A stretch of DNA of 22,708 nt from HRBIN24 sp035574155 (lineage in GTDB: Bacteria; Chloroflexota; Dehalococcoidia; SM23-28-2; HRBIN24), in contig DATLZD010000026.1 of the NCBI GenBank assembly GCA_035574155.1, forward strand, positions 1 through 22,708, written 5' to 3'. Shown here one piece after another: positions 22,654 through 22,708 of the stretch. The first letter of the stretch is position 1. Every line of letters begins with the position of its first letter. The notes below the pieces were generated by a model. The model was not told the origin of the DNA. It worked only from the letters and a program-made list of their open reading frames with translations, and searched no databases. Both the position numbers and the translations under genes were made by a program.

Positions 22654-22679
22654 CTTCGCAAAAGACACCTTTTGCGAAG
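22654..22679. repeat. Perfect 11-base inverted repeat with 4-base centre
   Basis: CTTCGCAAAAG (22654-22664), centre ACAC, CTTTTGCGAAG (22669-22679). It is much more A/T-rich than its surroundings. It could be an operator, a recombinase site or a transcript hairpin. No coding region follows within the window. Confidence 0.85.
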
Positions 22680-22684
22680 TCAGG

Positions 22685-22708
22685 GGGCCCAGGGCCGGCC
22701 CTAGGCCC
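22685..22708. repeat. Near-palindrome at the window end
   Basis: A perfect 12-base palindrome AGGGCCGGCCCT (22691-22702) is extended by five more paired bases on each side after one mismatch, reaching the last base of the window. Such a strong hairpin may have stopped sequencing or assembly here. Between 22559 and 22653 I see no supported feature. Confidence 0.6.

Noticed and set aside
22654..22679. Reading the 11-base inverted repeat as a dif site or integron attC
   Set aside because: The arms do not resemble the XerC/XerD half-sites I know and the centre is four rather than six bases; no RYYYAAC/GTTRRRY pair is present.

Overview
This window is GC-rich bacterial chromosomal DNA, roughly two-thirds G+C by eye. 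It is densely packed with core housekeeping genes plus one catabolic operon. The gene set suggests a Chloroflexota-type bacterium: a TGS-domain GTPase with a family-like N-terminus, an ADP-forming acyl-CoA synthetase in separate subunits, a bifunctional-looking Rel, GTG/TTG starts and near-leaderless promoters. That placement is inference from protein style, not from a marker phylogeny.

Layout. Positions 1-2411 (minus) hold two tandem AMP-forming acyl-CoA synthetase genes; the downstream one is cut by the window edge. Then come a tRNA-Pro(GGG), a DUF429 protein, a penicillin-binding/beta-lactamase-fold serine hydrolase lipoprotein and a multi-pass membrane protein (2539-5062, minus). Positions 5147-10726 (minus) carry an unrecognised 490-residue protein, pth and mfd. 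Positions 10795-14935 (minus) are a compact operon: ACD beta, MBL-fold hydrolase, ACD alpha, zinc alcohol dehydrogenase. It is driven by a good -35/-10 promoter at 14963-14991. A TGS GTPase runs on the plus strand (15022-16041). hisS, prfA and prmC run on the minus strand (16045-19277). An SDR oxidoreductase and a full-length Rel (p)ppGpp synthetase/hydrolase run on the plus strand (19378-22408).

The last 300 bases hold no gene I can support as intact. A tRNA-Arg(UCU) gene starts normally but departs from the tRNA consensus just after the anticodon stem. It runs into two short tandem repeats, two copies of the tRNA 3'-end-like string GGCACCA, a perfect 11-bp inverted repeat and a terminal near-palindrome. 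This looks like an insertion/deletion scar or the edge of an integrated element. A collapsed or broken assembly end is the main alternative.

How the genes work together. prfA/prmC, pth, hisS and the tRNAs serve translation. mfd couples repair to transcription. rel sets the stringent response. The two Acs-type enzymes and the ACD/ADH/MBL operon handle activation or energy-conserving cleavage of acyl-CoAs and oxidation of an alcohol or aldehyde of unknown identity. Points for a second look: the tRNA-Arg junction, a promoter/leader design shared by mfd and prfA, the MBL gene between the two ACD subunits, the unknown gene coupled to pth, and an acidic TFDD motif in the Rel synthetase domain.
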